Made by a program: the position numbers and the translations under genes. A stretch of DNA of 64,000 nucleotides, taken from positions 28,476,305 to 28,540,304 of the forward strand of contig NC_058158.1 of the NCBI RefSeq assembly GCF_020080835.1, in the 5' to 3' direction. The notes under the pieces were generated by a model. That model saw only the letters and a list, made by a program, of their open reading frames with translations, did not search any database and was not told the origin of the DNA. This DNA is from Cotesia glomerata. Its lineage: Eukaryota; Arthropoda; Insecta; Hymenoptera; Braconidae. Of the stretch, positions 23,883-34,000 are shown one piece after another (the stretch's first letter is position 1; each line of letters begins with the position of its first letter).

Positions 23883-23961
23883 GCTGACGGACCAAATCTC
23901 CCTCTATTCTATCATCCACGTAGCATTCTCTCGTCCACCCGACTACTTTCCACCTCGACGA

Positions 23962-23973
23962 CGCTTTATAAGC
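23962..23973 (-). promoter_or_regulatory. Candidate TATA box for the 23.88-kb exon
   Basis: The minus strand reads GCTTATAAAGCG. TATAAA lies 83 bp upstream of the signal-peptide ATG, leaving room for a 5' leader of about 50 bases. Confidence 0.4.
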
Positions 23974-23999
23974 GTCTTATATTGTTGAGATTGTTTATT

Positions 24000-26550
24000 G
24001 TACTTCCACACCCGAATCTTACTCACCACTATACATATATTTACATATGTAATATAATTAATTACATTCAGTACACTGTTATTATAATTATTCGACTGAT
24101 TTAATTCCTTTATATTGATCACTAAACTGTTGTTACAAAAATAAATTTAAGTGATGAAAATAATGAATAACTTATTAATTATTGTAAATGATTTAAATAA
24201 TTTTAAAATAAGAAATAATATGATAAAATTTTTACGATAATTGACTCAATAAAATTATCACGAGTTTCACTTCTGTCGTTAGCTAAATACGAATCGAGTT
24301 TTCCCTGCCGCGTGATCAATTTAATCACTTTTCTGCTAATTCTGAGTACGCTCTGGCCAATTTAATTTTCCAATTTAATTTTAGTAACTTGACTGGATCG
24401 ATTTGAGTAAAACTTTTGACAAATGTGTTTATTATTCTCTATTCACGTAGATATTTCCAATGAACAAAATGTTGTTTATTTTCTTGTCATTTAATTGCCA
24501 ATTATTTTGATAGAATACGAATAATTACGAAATAGACGACTGAACTATTGATTTTTTTGAAATAATAGTAATAATTTTTTTGAATTAACAGTTTAAATTA
24601 AGTGATCGAATACAGCCGTGTTAATATTGGTTAATTTTTTTTGCTGATTTGTGAGCCGCGAATGATCCATGAAAATGATTGAGGATAAAGATATAGTCTT
24701 TTAAGATAATTCATTCAATTTAAACGATGGCAATAACTTACGAAAAAATATTCTATGGTTATTTATCTTCATGTATAGCCTTATATATATTTTAAAATGT
24801 TAATATAGTTTAAAATGTTCATAAATAATTTTTTATGAGTCTTGATATGATCGTGTATGGTTTATGTAAGCCTAAATATAATTTTTGACCAAGATAGTGC
24901 TGAAAATTCCCGACGGAGGGCGCATGGTAGCTGACTCGTCTCCCTATAGAAGAGTTCAATTTAAGGTTCAAGTTCTTAAATAAAAATTATTTCTTTTCAC
25001 TTTCTAAGAAGCTCATCTGCTATTGGTTTTTAGTTCAATTAATTACTCAACTAATTATTATTCAATACGACTTTAATTGAGGTACGCAAGTGTAGAAAAA
25101 AATAAAATATTAAAAAATTACAGTAAATTTTTTTATTCTCGTCGATAGTCATGTGGTCAGATTTAAAAATTGACTATGTATGAGCCATATCAAAGAAAAT
25201 TTTTTATTTCTTAATTAAAAATATTAAAAATAAAATATTAGTAAGTGTTTCGTCTTTCAATAAAGTTTTCTTCTGTTAATTAATGTCGGAGCTATTCAAT
25301 TATCTAGCGAAGTAACTTTTAACAACAGAGCATTGGATTTTAAAAACAAATTGCATTTTTTTGCGACGATCCTTACAGCTTTCTTTTCAAACTTAAAAAA
25401 AAAATGTCTAAATTATAATGAAAAAAAAAAAAAAAATTATAAACAATCATAAAAATAAGGTCTGTTACCATTTATCATTTTTATAATTTTAAGCCCTGGA
25501 GTATTTAATAATTTATCGGTGTTATATTAATATCAATAAAATGAGTGTCACATTAAATAAACCCTACGGCAGTACTCAATTACAAAAGTATTTTACTCTC
25601 AGATATATTCTATGACTTTCAATCGAAAACTTTTCAAACAAAAGTTCTTATCCAAGACCGTGGCTTTTTAATTCATCCTCTTTTAAATTTCGCCGTCTGT
25701 GCTGATTAATAATTGTCGAAGAGCTCTTGTACAAAAAGACTTTATCATGAAAGAATTTTGAACGTGAAAAGTTTTGATGATCACAAAAAAAAAAGAATTT
25801 AGAAACTAAGGAAAGTGGTAGAAAAATAAAATGGTAATAATAATAAAAAAACTACAATTCTATTTTCTTTTTTTAAAGATTTAGTGAACCAGAATGAAGT
25901 ACTATATTCTTTCTTTTTCCTTAAGGTTTACTTTAAAATATTAATGAGTTGTATCGAACATTAAATTTTCTTTTTTTTGAACTTTAGAATAGACGTGATA
26001 CCAAACTATACCTAAAGTCATAAGACTTTGGCCCATTATAGTTCACGTCCACTGTTCTCTATAGTTTGTAAGTATTTTTTTGCTTAAGGCTATTTGAGTG
26101 TAGAGTCGAGTATATAAGTATAGGAACGAAAGTCGGATGAGAGTGTCGGATAAAGAGGAGAAAAAAAATAAAGAAAAAAGAAAAAACAGCGTAAAACTGA
26201 ACTGACGGAAAATAAAGAGAATAGACAACGTGTAACAAGGAGAACGATCGAGAAATTGTGCTTTTACCTTCTCCACTGTGTCCCATTTCCGTTTTTTCTC
26301 ACATTCTGCTTGTCGTTTCTTCGACATTCGATATTACACGATCTGTCATTAACTATTTGTCGACAAAAAACTTGGGATTTTTTTATCGCTGTCACTTTAA
26401 ACCTTTTAGCATAAAATAATAGCAACCAGAAATTTGCTAATGTTAGTCAAATAAACATTTTACTTATGTATCGACTAGCTATTTAAATTAGTGATTGTGC
26501 TTAAAATAAAAAATTGTTTTTAAAGGAACGTTTATACTAATAAAATATAT
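24000..26550. other. Non-coding AT-rich DNA
   Basis: Only a dispersed MITE fragment (about 24,830-24,980) is recognisable. A minus-strand Met frame at 26,327 with a GTAAAA donor-like site after 20 codons is noted, but has no other support. Confidence 0.45.
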
Positions 26551-27266
26551 TTAAGGGGTAACACCACTGTGACGATCGAAAAAAAGAGGTGATTTTCGGG
26601 AAATTTTTTGACAGGAAAAATAAAGGAATTTGGGAATCGGGTTTTTTTTTTATTTTATTAAGGGTACATTAAAGATTATTACCCTAAATTTTTATTAAAA
26701 AATATTTAATTATTACAAAGCTATTAATAATCTCGTCGAGCAGTGGAGAAAATTTCCCCCCTCCATGGTCGGTTCGATAACTCAAAAACAGTTCATTTAA
26801 AAATAAAAACCCAAATTGCTTTTTAATCAGTAAGGATGTAGTTATCATCGCACGTACGGAATTTGAAAAATTTTTATTTTAAAGATTTTTTTAGCCGGGT
26901 TAAAACAAAAAAAAAAACAGTAAGAATAGTGAGAAAATTTTCAATCAGTCGACATATTTTTTTAAAATTAAAATTTTCAAAATTCCTTACGTGCGATGAT
27001 AACTACATCCTAACTGATTAAAAAGCAATTTGGGTTTTTATTTTCAGATGATCCGTTTTCGAGTTATCGAACCGACCATGGAGGGGGAAATTTTTTCTAG
27101 TGCTCTACGAGATTGTTAATAACTTTGTAATAATTAAATATTTTTTTATAAAAGTTCAGGGTAATAATCTTTAATGTACCTTCAATAAAATCAAAAAATG
27201 CGATCCCCACATTCCTTTATTTTTCCTGTCAAGAAAATTCCCGAAAATCACATCTTTTTTTCGATT
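26551..27266. mobile_element. Foldback element of about 0.7 kb with a MULE-like left end
   Basis: The arms (26,575-26,900 and about 26,965-27,266) are inverted copies. Markers seen on both sides include CGAAAAAAAGAGGTGATTTT, CCTCCATGGTCGGTTCGATA and GATGTAGTTATCATCGCACG. The left side extends to TTAAGGGGTAACACC at 26,551, similar to the TTAAGGGGTTAGGGG end of the Phantom-like MULE at 43,990. The right side lacks this end. No coding capacity. Confidence 0.75.
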
Positions 27267-28407
27267 TGAAAAAAATTTGAAAACCAATTGACTCGTCTCA
27301 ACTGTCTTAATTTTTCAAAATCGAATCAGAACCATACTACCTAATTTTTTTAATTTTGATAAAAATTTAATTTAAAATTAACAAAAAATTGATCAAATTT
27401 AAGCTACTCAATCTTTGCTACCGAGATTTTCTCGTTACTCATCTTGAGACCCGACATTAGAAGCGTCGGGTCTAACCCTCAACTTGACGAGGATCTCCGC
27501 ACAAAACACGAATCGAGAGGACGTAACGTGACATGGCTCTAATCAGACGTCATCTAGTTACCCCCAATATCCTTTCTTACATCAATTATTATGTATCCGT
27601 CTCACTTCATTGTCACTAATCATTACCGTAGGCTTAACAAGTGTCCTTTCATATAAATTTCATTATATACTTTAATATATTTCCTACTTGGTAAAAATTT
27701 TTTGACTCAAAAATCATAAGTGTTCTTGCATGAAAGTTGTCACTCAAAATTTCATCTTAGCACTCAATACAAGTTTCCACTTAATACTTGTTGTAACACG
27801 AGTTCACATACCACCCGTAATAGATATTTCCAAATAATTGCTTATCACCTATACACCGGCAGCTTAGATTCTCATTTATCATTATCACACATCCAATTGA
27901 TCGTAAGTTCATAATGACAGTTGAATTATATTAACACGCAATCAGATATTTAATTAGCAACACAGTTGTCGATATACATCGATCGTGAAACAAACCTTCA
28001 TTAATATTTTTACACCTCAATACATTAATTTTAAACTAGATAACTTCAGTATTTCCGATATGATCTGATATGTGCATTTATATTTTATTGACCAAAAGTA
28101 GTGTAAGAAATCTTCAACAGAGAGTGTACGATCGTTAAGTATTCTCCTTACAAAAGAATTCAATTTGAGACTTTAATTCCGAAATAACAATCGATAGCAA
28201 CAATGTTTTATTAGGTTTTTGTGAAAATGTTTTACCTTAATAAATTCAAAAAAATCAAAACGAAAATATCAAAATATATAAACATCACCAGATCTAAAAT
28301 AGTTGAATCAAAGCAAGGAATTACTAAGTGAATACATTCAATTAAATTTGTATGTAATTGATAAATAATGCAAAAATGAAAATTATCAATAAAGAGATTT
28401 AAAAAAA
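27267..28407. other. Non-coding AT-rich DNA
   Basis: A dispersed MITE fragment lies at about 28,050-28,180 (same family as 22,030). Nothing else recognised. Confidence 0.45.
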
Positions 28408-28670
28408 TTAGAAAAACGGTTCACCCTAAAGGCCATCCCTGCAACTTCCCACTAATTCCATTCCTGGGCGCTTAAAATTGTACTTATGACATTTTTAAGA
28501 TTTTTGAGCTCAAAATATAATTTATGTGATAATTTGAGCTCGCTGAGTTCAGATAAATAATATTTCTATGCATTTGAGCTCTCTCAGCTCAAAAGTCTGA
28601 TAGAAGTTTTATAGAACACGCCGTTAAGTAAATTAGTCGTTTAAAAGTTATAAGAGAGTCACATAGTGAC
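28408..28670 (-). mobile_element. HINE, minus strand, 3' part (left of the LINE insertion)
   Basis: This is the reverse complement of a HINE 3' end: hairpin GGTTCACC...GGCCATCC at 28,418-28,438, then AACTTCCC. GAGCTC-rich sequence follows, then a shortened interior ending with the block that precedes the GT tract in other copies (AAAAGTTATAAGAGAGTCACAT). Its other half is at 32,894-33,047. Confidence 0.7.
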
Positions 28671-28884
28671 TTCAGAGTGCGCAATCTGAGCAGTCGCGTT
28701 TTGTTTCGCTCCTCATATTTTAATTACTTTTGGTGTTTATGTTCAACTGATAAATTTTTCTTTTGTGCTGAGTTATTTCATTCAGTAATCCGTATCTTAA
28801 ATTTGCTTAGTACGTGTTTTCAGTATTGGGTACAGTGTGCTGTTTTATTAATTTTGGTACGTAGTGTTTACTGCCATCTACAAT

Positions 28885-29832
28885 ATGTCGAACAAAGAGA
28901 TGTGTGCGATCTGTATTCGATCGATTACCGCCGAACATGCGGTAATGAGTGATGTTTGTAAACATTGCTTTCATCTGTCATGTGTGAAAGTAAGATTTGT
29001 TTTGGACTAAATAGCTGATGTTACGGATTTTGTTGCTGATAAGTGTCCGATTTGTTTTATTCCACAACCGCAACCAGAGTCTATTACTAAAATACTACAA
29101 AACATAAATGAAAAGCTGGGATTAATTAAAGATGTTAAAATGGAGATTCATGGTGTTGTTAAGAAATTAGATGAGTTGAATAACATTTGCAAAAATTTAC
29201 AGGAGAACTATGTCAATTTAGAAAAACGTGTTGCTGCGGTTGAAAATGCTTCTGCTGTCTCATCTGAAGTTGATCATAATTCAAACAGTGTGAAACTAAC
29301 TCAAAGCATTGAAGTTCGACAACTGCTTCTGGAAATGCAGCAATTGTCTGACCAGCTTGTTGTTTCAGGAGTTCCTGAGATGCCTACGGAGGACCTGGAA
29401 GACATTGTGATAAATCTGAGTAATTCTCTGGGACTTCAAGGTATTGACGTCAACGGTGTGTCATCAGTAGAGCGTCTTAGGAAAAGAAAGATAGCTGTTG
29501 CAGGAGCTGACTCTTCGCGTTCGCGGGACATTGTTATTAAGTGACAATCCTCGCTTATTGTTAACAAATTTTTTGAGGCGAAACAAGTGCGTCGTAACAT
29601 TACGGCTGATATGTTAGTACAAGGTGTGGGTAAACTACCGGTTTATGTTAACAGACGATTTCCGTCTGCATTGTACAAGTTGCGTCAGAGTATTGTGAGA
29701 CAATTTCCGACGATAAGCAAGAAAAATTTTTGGATTGCGGCAGGTGCGGTTTGTGTTAGGCTTCAAGATGGCTCTCAGCCATTTAAAGTATTACCGTCGA
29801 TGGATTTGACGACATTTCCTGGCTTAAGCTAA
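28885..29832 (+). pseudogene. LINE ORF1 with RING-H2 finger, two in-frame stops
   Basis: One frame runs from ATG 28,885 to TAA 29,830-29,832 (315 codons), broken by TAA at 29,008-29,010 and TGA at 29,542-29,544. Near the start, CAIC, CKHCFHLSC and, after the first stop, CPIC give the ligand spacing of a RING-H2 zinc finger. A heptad-like helix follows (KLDELNNICKNLQENYVNLE). Further on is the region DQLVVSGVPEMPTEDLEDIV, and then FWIAAGAVCVRLQDGSQPF, the layout of insect non-LTR ORF1 proteins with an RRM-like nucleic-acid-binding C-terminal domain. ORF2 begins 45 bp downstream. The LINE clade is not certain. Confidence 0.75.
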
Positions 29833-29879
29833 TAACGAGGTGTCGTTGTCTCTCAGCAGTGTGATACTATTTGCAGTTC

Positions 29880-30048
29880 ATCACTTAATGTAAAAATTTG
29901 CCATCTAAATGCGCAGGCACTAGTTCCACGTATTGATGAGCTTTGTGATCATTTTCGAGTTTTGGACTACGACAGTATTGCTGTTTCTGAATCAAGTGTT
30001 GCTGATGCTCAAGTCAACCTTCCTGAACTCTACTTATATTTTTTATAA
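29880..30048 (+). pseudogene. LINE ORF2 N-terminal fragment (APE-type endonuclease start)
   Basis: The reading VKICHLNAQALVPRIDELCD, then YDSIAVSES, is the first strand of an APE-like endonuclease, with the conserved NAQ and the SES region where active relatives have SETW. The frame ends at TAA 30,046-30,048. The rest of endonuclease and all of RT are missing at this point. Loss of the 3' side is unusual for a LINE, which normally loses its 5' side. Confidence 0.7.
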
Positions 30049-30359
30049 AATATTCTTATTATGAGTTTCTTGAATATAAATATGTTAACTAATACTAACT
30101 TGCGCATTTGAATGACTGTTGTAACTTATATAATTATGCATTTTTCCATTTAGTGCTACATATCATACTGCTAGATAAATAACTGTAATTACTAAAATAT
30201 TCAAATTACGAAATGTTCAAATTCATATTCTTTCTTTTCTTTTGTTTTATGAACTAAAGTCATTAGATAGTAATTTGGAAAGACTTTGTTTAGAGACAAC
30301 GTTACTTTTCTTATTACTTATTTTTACTGTCTTATTATTTTATATCCATTACTGTTTAG

Positions 30360-30361
<2 letters not shown>

Positions 30362-30409
<48 letters not shown>
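30362..30409 (+). repeat. (AC)n microsatellite before R1 copy A
   Basis: About 24 AC units directly abut the truncated 5' end of copy A. Confidence 0.95.
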
Positions 30410-30410
<1 letters not shown>

Positions 30411-30412
<2 letters not shown>

Positions 30413-31004
30413 ACGAGTAGCTAGTGCCTTTCGCACTATATCAGAAGAAGCAGTGTGCGTCATTGCTGGAACCCTACCTCTTAGAGTTCTAGCAGAGGAA
30501 AGGCGGACCCTTTACCAACGAAAAAGGTCAACTGCACTGAGCCCTGAAGAACTTAGAATTGAAGAACGGCAGAAGAGCATAGGCCGATGGCAACTACAAT
30601 GGGATGCTGCAGAGAAGGGTAGGTGGACGCACCGTCTCATACCTCGGATCGACATTTGGCTTAACCGGAATCACGGTGAGGTCAATTACTATCTTACGCA
30701 GATGTTGTCGGGACATGGGTGTTTTCGAGAGTATCTACACCGCTTTAAGCACGATGACTCTTCGGAGTGCCCGTCCTGCCCAGGAGCTGCTGAAGACGCG
30801 GAGCACGTCTTCTTTGTATGTCCTCGTTTCGATCCACAGCGTGAAGAACTGGAGAGGATCCTGAACCAGAGAATGCAACCAGATTCACTAGTAGAAGCAA
30901 TGTTGTCATCAGAAGCTGCCTGGAACGCTACCAACACGTTTGCAACAGAAGTCCTTAAAGACTTGCGTTCCACCGAAAGAAAAAGAGCAAATAGCAGAAG
31001 ATAG
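30411..31004 (+). pseudogene. R1-clade LINE ORF2 C-terminal fragment, copy A
   Basis: The frame is open from the truncation point (LRVASAFRTISEEAV) to TAG at 31,002-31,004. It corresponds to the end of ORF2 after the RT core, including the TLPLRVLAEERR segment typical of R1-clade proteins and the CPSC...H...C zinc motif (CPSCPGAAEDAEHVFFVCP). The homologous part of copy B is about 85% similar by eye. It starts directly after (AC)n, so it is 5'-truncated. The 3' UTR (31,005-31,240) contains GGGGTTTAGGGTTTAGTGGG and ends in a C run, a poly-A stretch and (AC)n. Confidence 0.85.
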
Positions 31005-31245
31005 AAGGAAGATAGTTAACACCTTAGCCACCAGAAGGAAGAGCAGTAGCTAGATCCTCCCTTCACGAAGTAATGCCTGACGGCGGTTTCCATGAGGGAT
31101 TAGAGGAAAGAAGGAAAAGGGGTTTAGGGTTTAGTGGGTAGGGGCGTTAGTGTCGAGTTTTAGTATGACGCTGCGTCGAGTCGCCACATATCCAGGCCAA
31201 ACAGCTATGCCTAGAATCCGTAAAAAGGATTCCCCCCCCTAAAAA

Positions 31246-31260
<15 letters not shown>

Positions 31261-31299
<39 letters not shown>
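31261..31299 (+). repeat. (AC)n microsatellite between R1 copies A and B
   Basis: The poly-A end of copy A runs into AC repeats. Copy B begins at the next base. Confidence 0.95.
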
Positions 31300-31301
<2 letters not shown>

Positions 31302-32610
31302 CGCCAATTGGGAATGCATCATGCAGGCCCTCCAAGAGAAGAATGTACCAGAATACCTTCTTAAGATCGTAGCAAGCTACTTTGAAAACAGGGTCCTGAA
31401 GTATGACACGAAGAACGGTCCAAGGGAGTATGCTATTTCTGGAGGTGTACCACAAGGTTCAGTTCTAGGCCCGCTCCTGTGGAATATTATGTATGACGGC
31501 CTATTAAGACTAACTCTGCCAAGAAACGTCAAACTCGTAGCATATGCAGACGACGTAGCCGTAGTGATCGTTGCCAAACATCTTGACGAGATAAACCATG
31601 TATTCGATCTCACTTTCGAGCGCGTTAACCGGTGGATGGACGCAGTGAACCTGCAACTGGCGCAACACAAAACTGAGGCAGTGCTTATTACCAGCAGGAA
31701 AGTGGTAGAGACAATTAAGCTGAAAGTCGCCGAACAAGAAATCACATCACAACCTTATATTCGATATTTAGGAGTGATGCTTGATGCCCGACTCAACTTT
31801 AAGCAGCAGGTAGAACACGTCAGTGCCAAGGCGTCAGCAGTGGGAACAAGTCTAGCACGACTGATGCCGAACATCGGAGGGCCAAAGCAGAGCAGAAGGG
31901 TACTGTTATCATCTGTAGTCACATCGGTGCTTACATATGGTATATCTATTTGGACCAACGCTCTCGAGATGCAAGAATCATGGAGGAAGGCTGGACCAGT
32001 ATACCGACGGTGTGTCTTAAGAGTCGCCAGCGCCTTCCGCACAATATCCGAGGAAGCAGTGTGCGTTATTTCCGGAACTCTGCCTCTCAGAGTCCTCGCT
32101 GAGGAAAGACGGAACCTTTATCATCGTAAAAGGTCAACTACACTAAGCGCTGAAGAGCTCAGAACTGAAGAACGGCAAAACAGCTTCGACCGATGGCAGC
32201 TCCAGTGGGACGCTGCAGAAAAAGGAAGATGGACGTATCGTCTTATACCGAGGATCGACGACTGGCTGAACCGGAGTCATGGAGAGGTTAACTACTACCT
32301 TACGCAGATGTTGTCAGGACACGGCTGCTTCCGAGCCTATCTTCACCGCTTTAAGCACGACGATTCTCCGGAGTGCCCATCCTGCCCAGGTGTCGCTGAA
32401 GACGTGGAGCACGTGATCTTTGCATGTCCTCGTTTTAACCAACAGCGCGATGAATTAGAGAAGATTCTAAAAAAGAGAATTCAACCGGAGACAATAGTAG
32501 AAGAAATGCTGTCATCAGAAGCTGTCTGGAACGCCACGAGCACCTTTGCCACTGAAGTGCTTACAGAGTTGCGGTCCATCGAGAGAAAAAGAGCAGAAAA
32601 CAGAAACTAG
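31300..32610 (+). CDS. R1-clade LINE reverse transcriptase C-terminal part, copy B, uninterrupted
   Basis: The frame is open from the truncation (SANWECIM) to TAG at 32,608-32,610, about 437 codons. The RT palm carries the SGGVPQGSVLGPLLWN box and the YADD catalytic box (residues 75-78 counted from Met 31,321). The thumb and linker end with LRVASAFRTISEEAV and TLPLRVLAEERR. A CCHC-type zinc motif (CPSCPGVAEDVEHVIFACP) lies near residue 351. Fingers and endonuclease are missing, so no complete enzyme could form. Absence of stops suggests recent insertion. It starts and ends in CA repeats, which recalls Waldo, an R1-clade family that inserts in ACAY microsatellites. Confidence 0.9.
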
Positions 32611-32850
32611 AAGGGAGATAGAAATAAAAAACATCTTAGCCACCAGAAGGAAGAGCGGCAGCTAATTCCTCCCCCCGCGAAGAAATGCCTTACGGCGGTA
32701 CCATGGGGGATCAGAGGATAGAAGAGAAAGGGGTTTAGGGTTTAGTGGGTAGGGGCGTTAGTGTCGAGTTAGTATGACGCTGCGTCGAGTCGCCACATAT
32801 CCAGGCCAAACAGCTATGCCTAGAATCCGTAAAAAGGATTCCCCCTACAA

Positions 32851-32851
<1 letters not shown>
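32611..32851 (+). other. 3' UTR of R1 copy B
   Basis: It is closely similar to the 3' UTR of copy A. Shared blocks are TTAGCCACCAGAAGGAAGAG, GGGGTTTAGGGTTTAGTGGG and GCCAAACAGCTATGCCTAGA, then a G/A-rich end and a CA tail. Strong conservation suggests it holds the RT recognition signal for target-primed reverse transcription. Confidence 0.75.

Positions 32852-32892
<41 letters not shown>
32852..32892 (+). repeat. (CA)n microsatellite, 3' tail of R1 copy B
   Basis: About 20 CA units follow AAAAAA at the 3' end. The tract lies inside the 10-bp direct repeat, so it came with the insertion. Confidence 0.9.
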
Positions 32893-32893
<1 letters not shown>

Positions 32894-32896
<3 letters not shown>

Positions 32897-33047
32897 TAGT
32901 GACAACATCGCGTGGGTAGTCAGGGAAGCTTCCTATGACCTTAAAACGTCGAGATCTGATGAAAACTGGATTTTTGCAAAACGGGGTGAAAACAATAACT
33001 TCCCGATTTTTTTAAATCTTCGATTTTCTTAGCGGGAAGTTAAAAAC
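32894..33047 (-). mobile_element. HINE, minus strand, 5' part (right of the LINE insertion)
   Basis: This is the reverse complement of a HINE 5' end, closing with TTAGCGGGAAGTTAA at about 33,030-33,045. It includes the GTCGAGATCTGATGAAAACT and AAACGGGGTGAAAACAATAA blocks. It completes the fragment at 28,408-28,670. Confidence 0.75.
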
Positions 33048-33124
33048 TGAAGAAAGTGTCATCACCATATAAAGTGAAAAAATTCTTTTCACTCTCCTGC
33101 AGAGCTTATCTGATATTGAATATG

Positions 33125-33283
33125 ATAATTTTTAACTTCTCTTTAAGAAAATTGAAGATTTTCGAAAAATCAGGAATTTATTGGTTTTACCCCGTTTTGC
33201 AAAAATCGAGGTTTCAACAGATCTCGATCTTTTGAAGCCCTGAGAAGCTTTCCTGAATATTTTCACGATGATGTCCGTACGTC

Positions 33284-33363
<80 letters not shown>

Positions 33364-34000
33364 ACCTTCTTATAACTTTTGAACGGCTTGACCGATTTCT
33401 TCGCGGTGGGCGCCATTCGAAAGGGCTTGACCAAACTTAGATTTTAAATATAATTTGAACTGATTCGAACCGGTAAATTTTGAGAAATCTCAAAAAAACT
33501 ACAAAAAAAAATTTTTTGAAATGTGGTTTTTTTTCAATAACTTTTAAACGGCCCTACCGATCGATTCTAAAAACTGATCAGCTCTTAACATCAAAAAGCC
33601 ACGTTGATCGCCGTCAGCCCGGTCGAAATCGGTTGATTCGTTCGTGAGTTATCGTTGTCGAAAGAAAACCAAAAAAAGTGTTTTTTCGGAATCAATCCGA
33701 AATTCCTAGTTCGATTAATTCATACTCAAAGATTCTTCTTGAGGCTTCAAAAACTGCATCGAATGCTGCCAACCGCGTGAAAATCAGTTCATTCATTCAA
33801 AAGTTATTGCGGTTTGAAAATTCAAAAAGTTGTGTTCTATTAAGCTGCTATGAGAGTTTTGAGCTCGAAGAACTCAAAATGACACAAGTATAATATTTTA
33901 AGCTTGAAGAGCTCAAAAATGTAATGTGTAATTTTGAGCGTTTAAGTACAAAGTGAGCGGGAAGTTGCAGGGATGGCCTTTAGGGTCAACCATCGTCCTA
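33125..34000 (+). mobile_element. HINE copy, nearly complete
   Basis: It starts TTTTTAACTTCTCTTTAAG (a diverged 5' end). The CCCCGTTTTGCAAAAATCGAG block, a (GT)n tract at 33,290-33,358 and GAGCTC-rich inverted blocks follow. It then has AGCGGGAAGTT and the hairpin GGATGGCC-TTTAG-GGTCAACC at 33,971-33,991. Compared with copy 1 it has about 70 extra bases near 33,700-33,765. No coding capacity. Confidence 0.7.

Larger units (their letters stand above)
28671..32893 (+). mobile_element. Composite LINE insertion in a HINE, flanked by a 10-bp direct repeat
   Basis: ACATAGTGAC occurs directly before (28,661-28,670) and directly after (32,894-32,903) this block. The outer sequences are the two halves of one minus-strand HINE. 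Inside, on the plus strand, are a LINE 5' part (ORF1 with RING-H2, start of an endonuclease), about 310 bp of AT-rich sequence, (AC)n, R1-clade 3' end copy A, (AC)n, copy B and (CA)n. The right-hand (CA)n lies inside the direct repeat, so it belongs to the insertion as its tail. Whether this is one rearranged insertion or successive insertions is open. Confidence 0.65.

Noticed and set aside
26268..26327. Minus-strand start MSKKRQAECEKKRKWDTVEK followed by GTAAAA, a possible first exon
   Set aside because: Only 20 codons, a weak donor, no recognisable family and no promoter that I trust.
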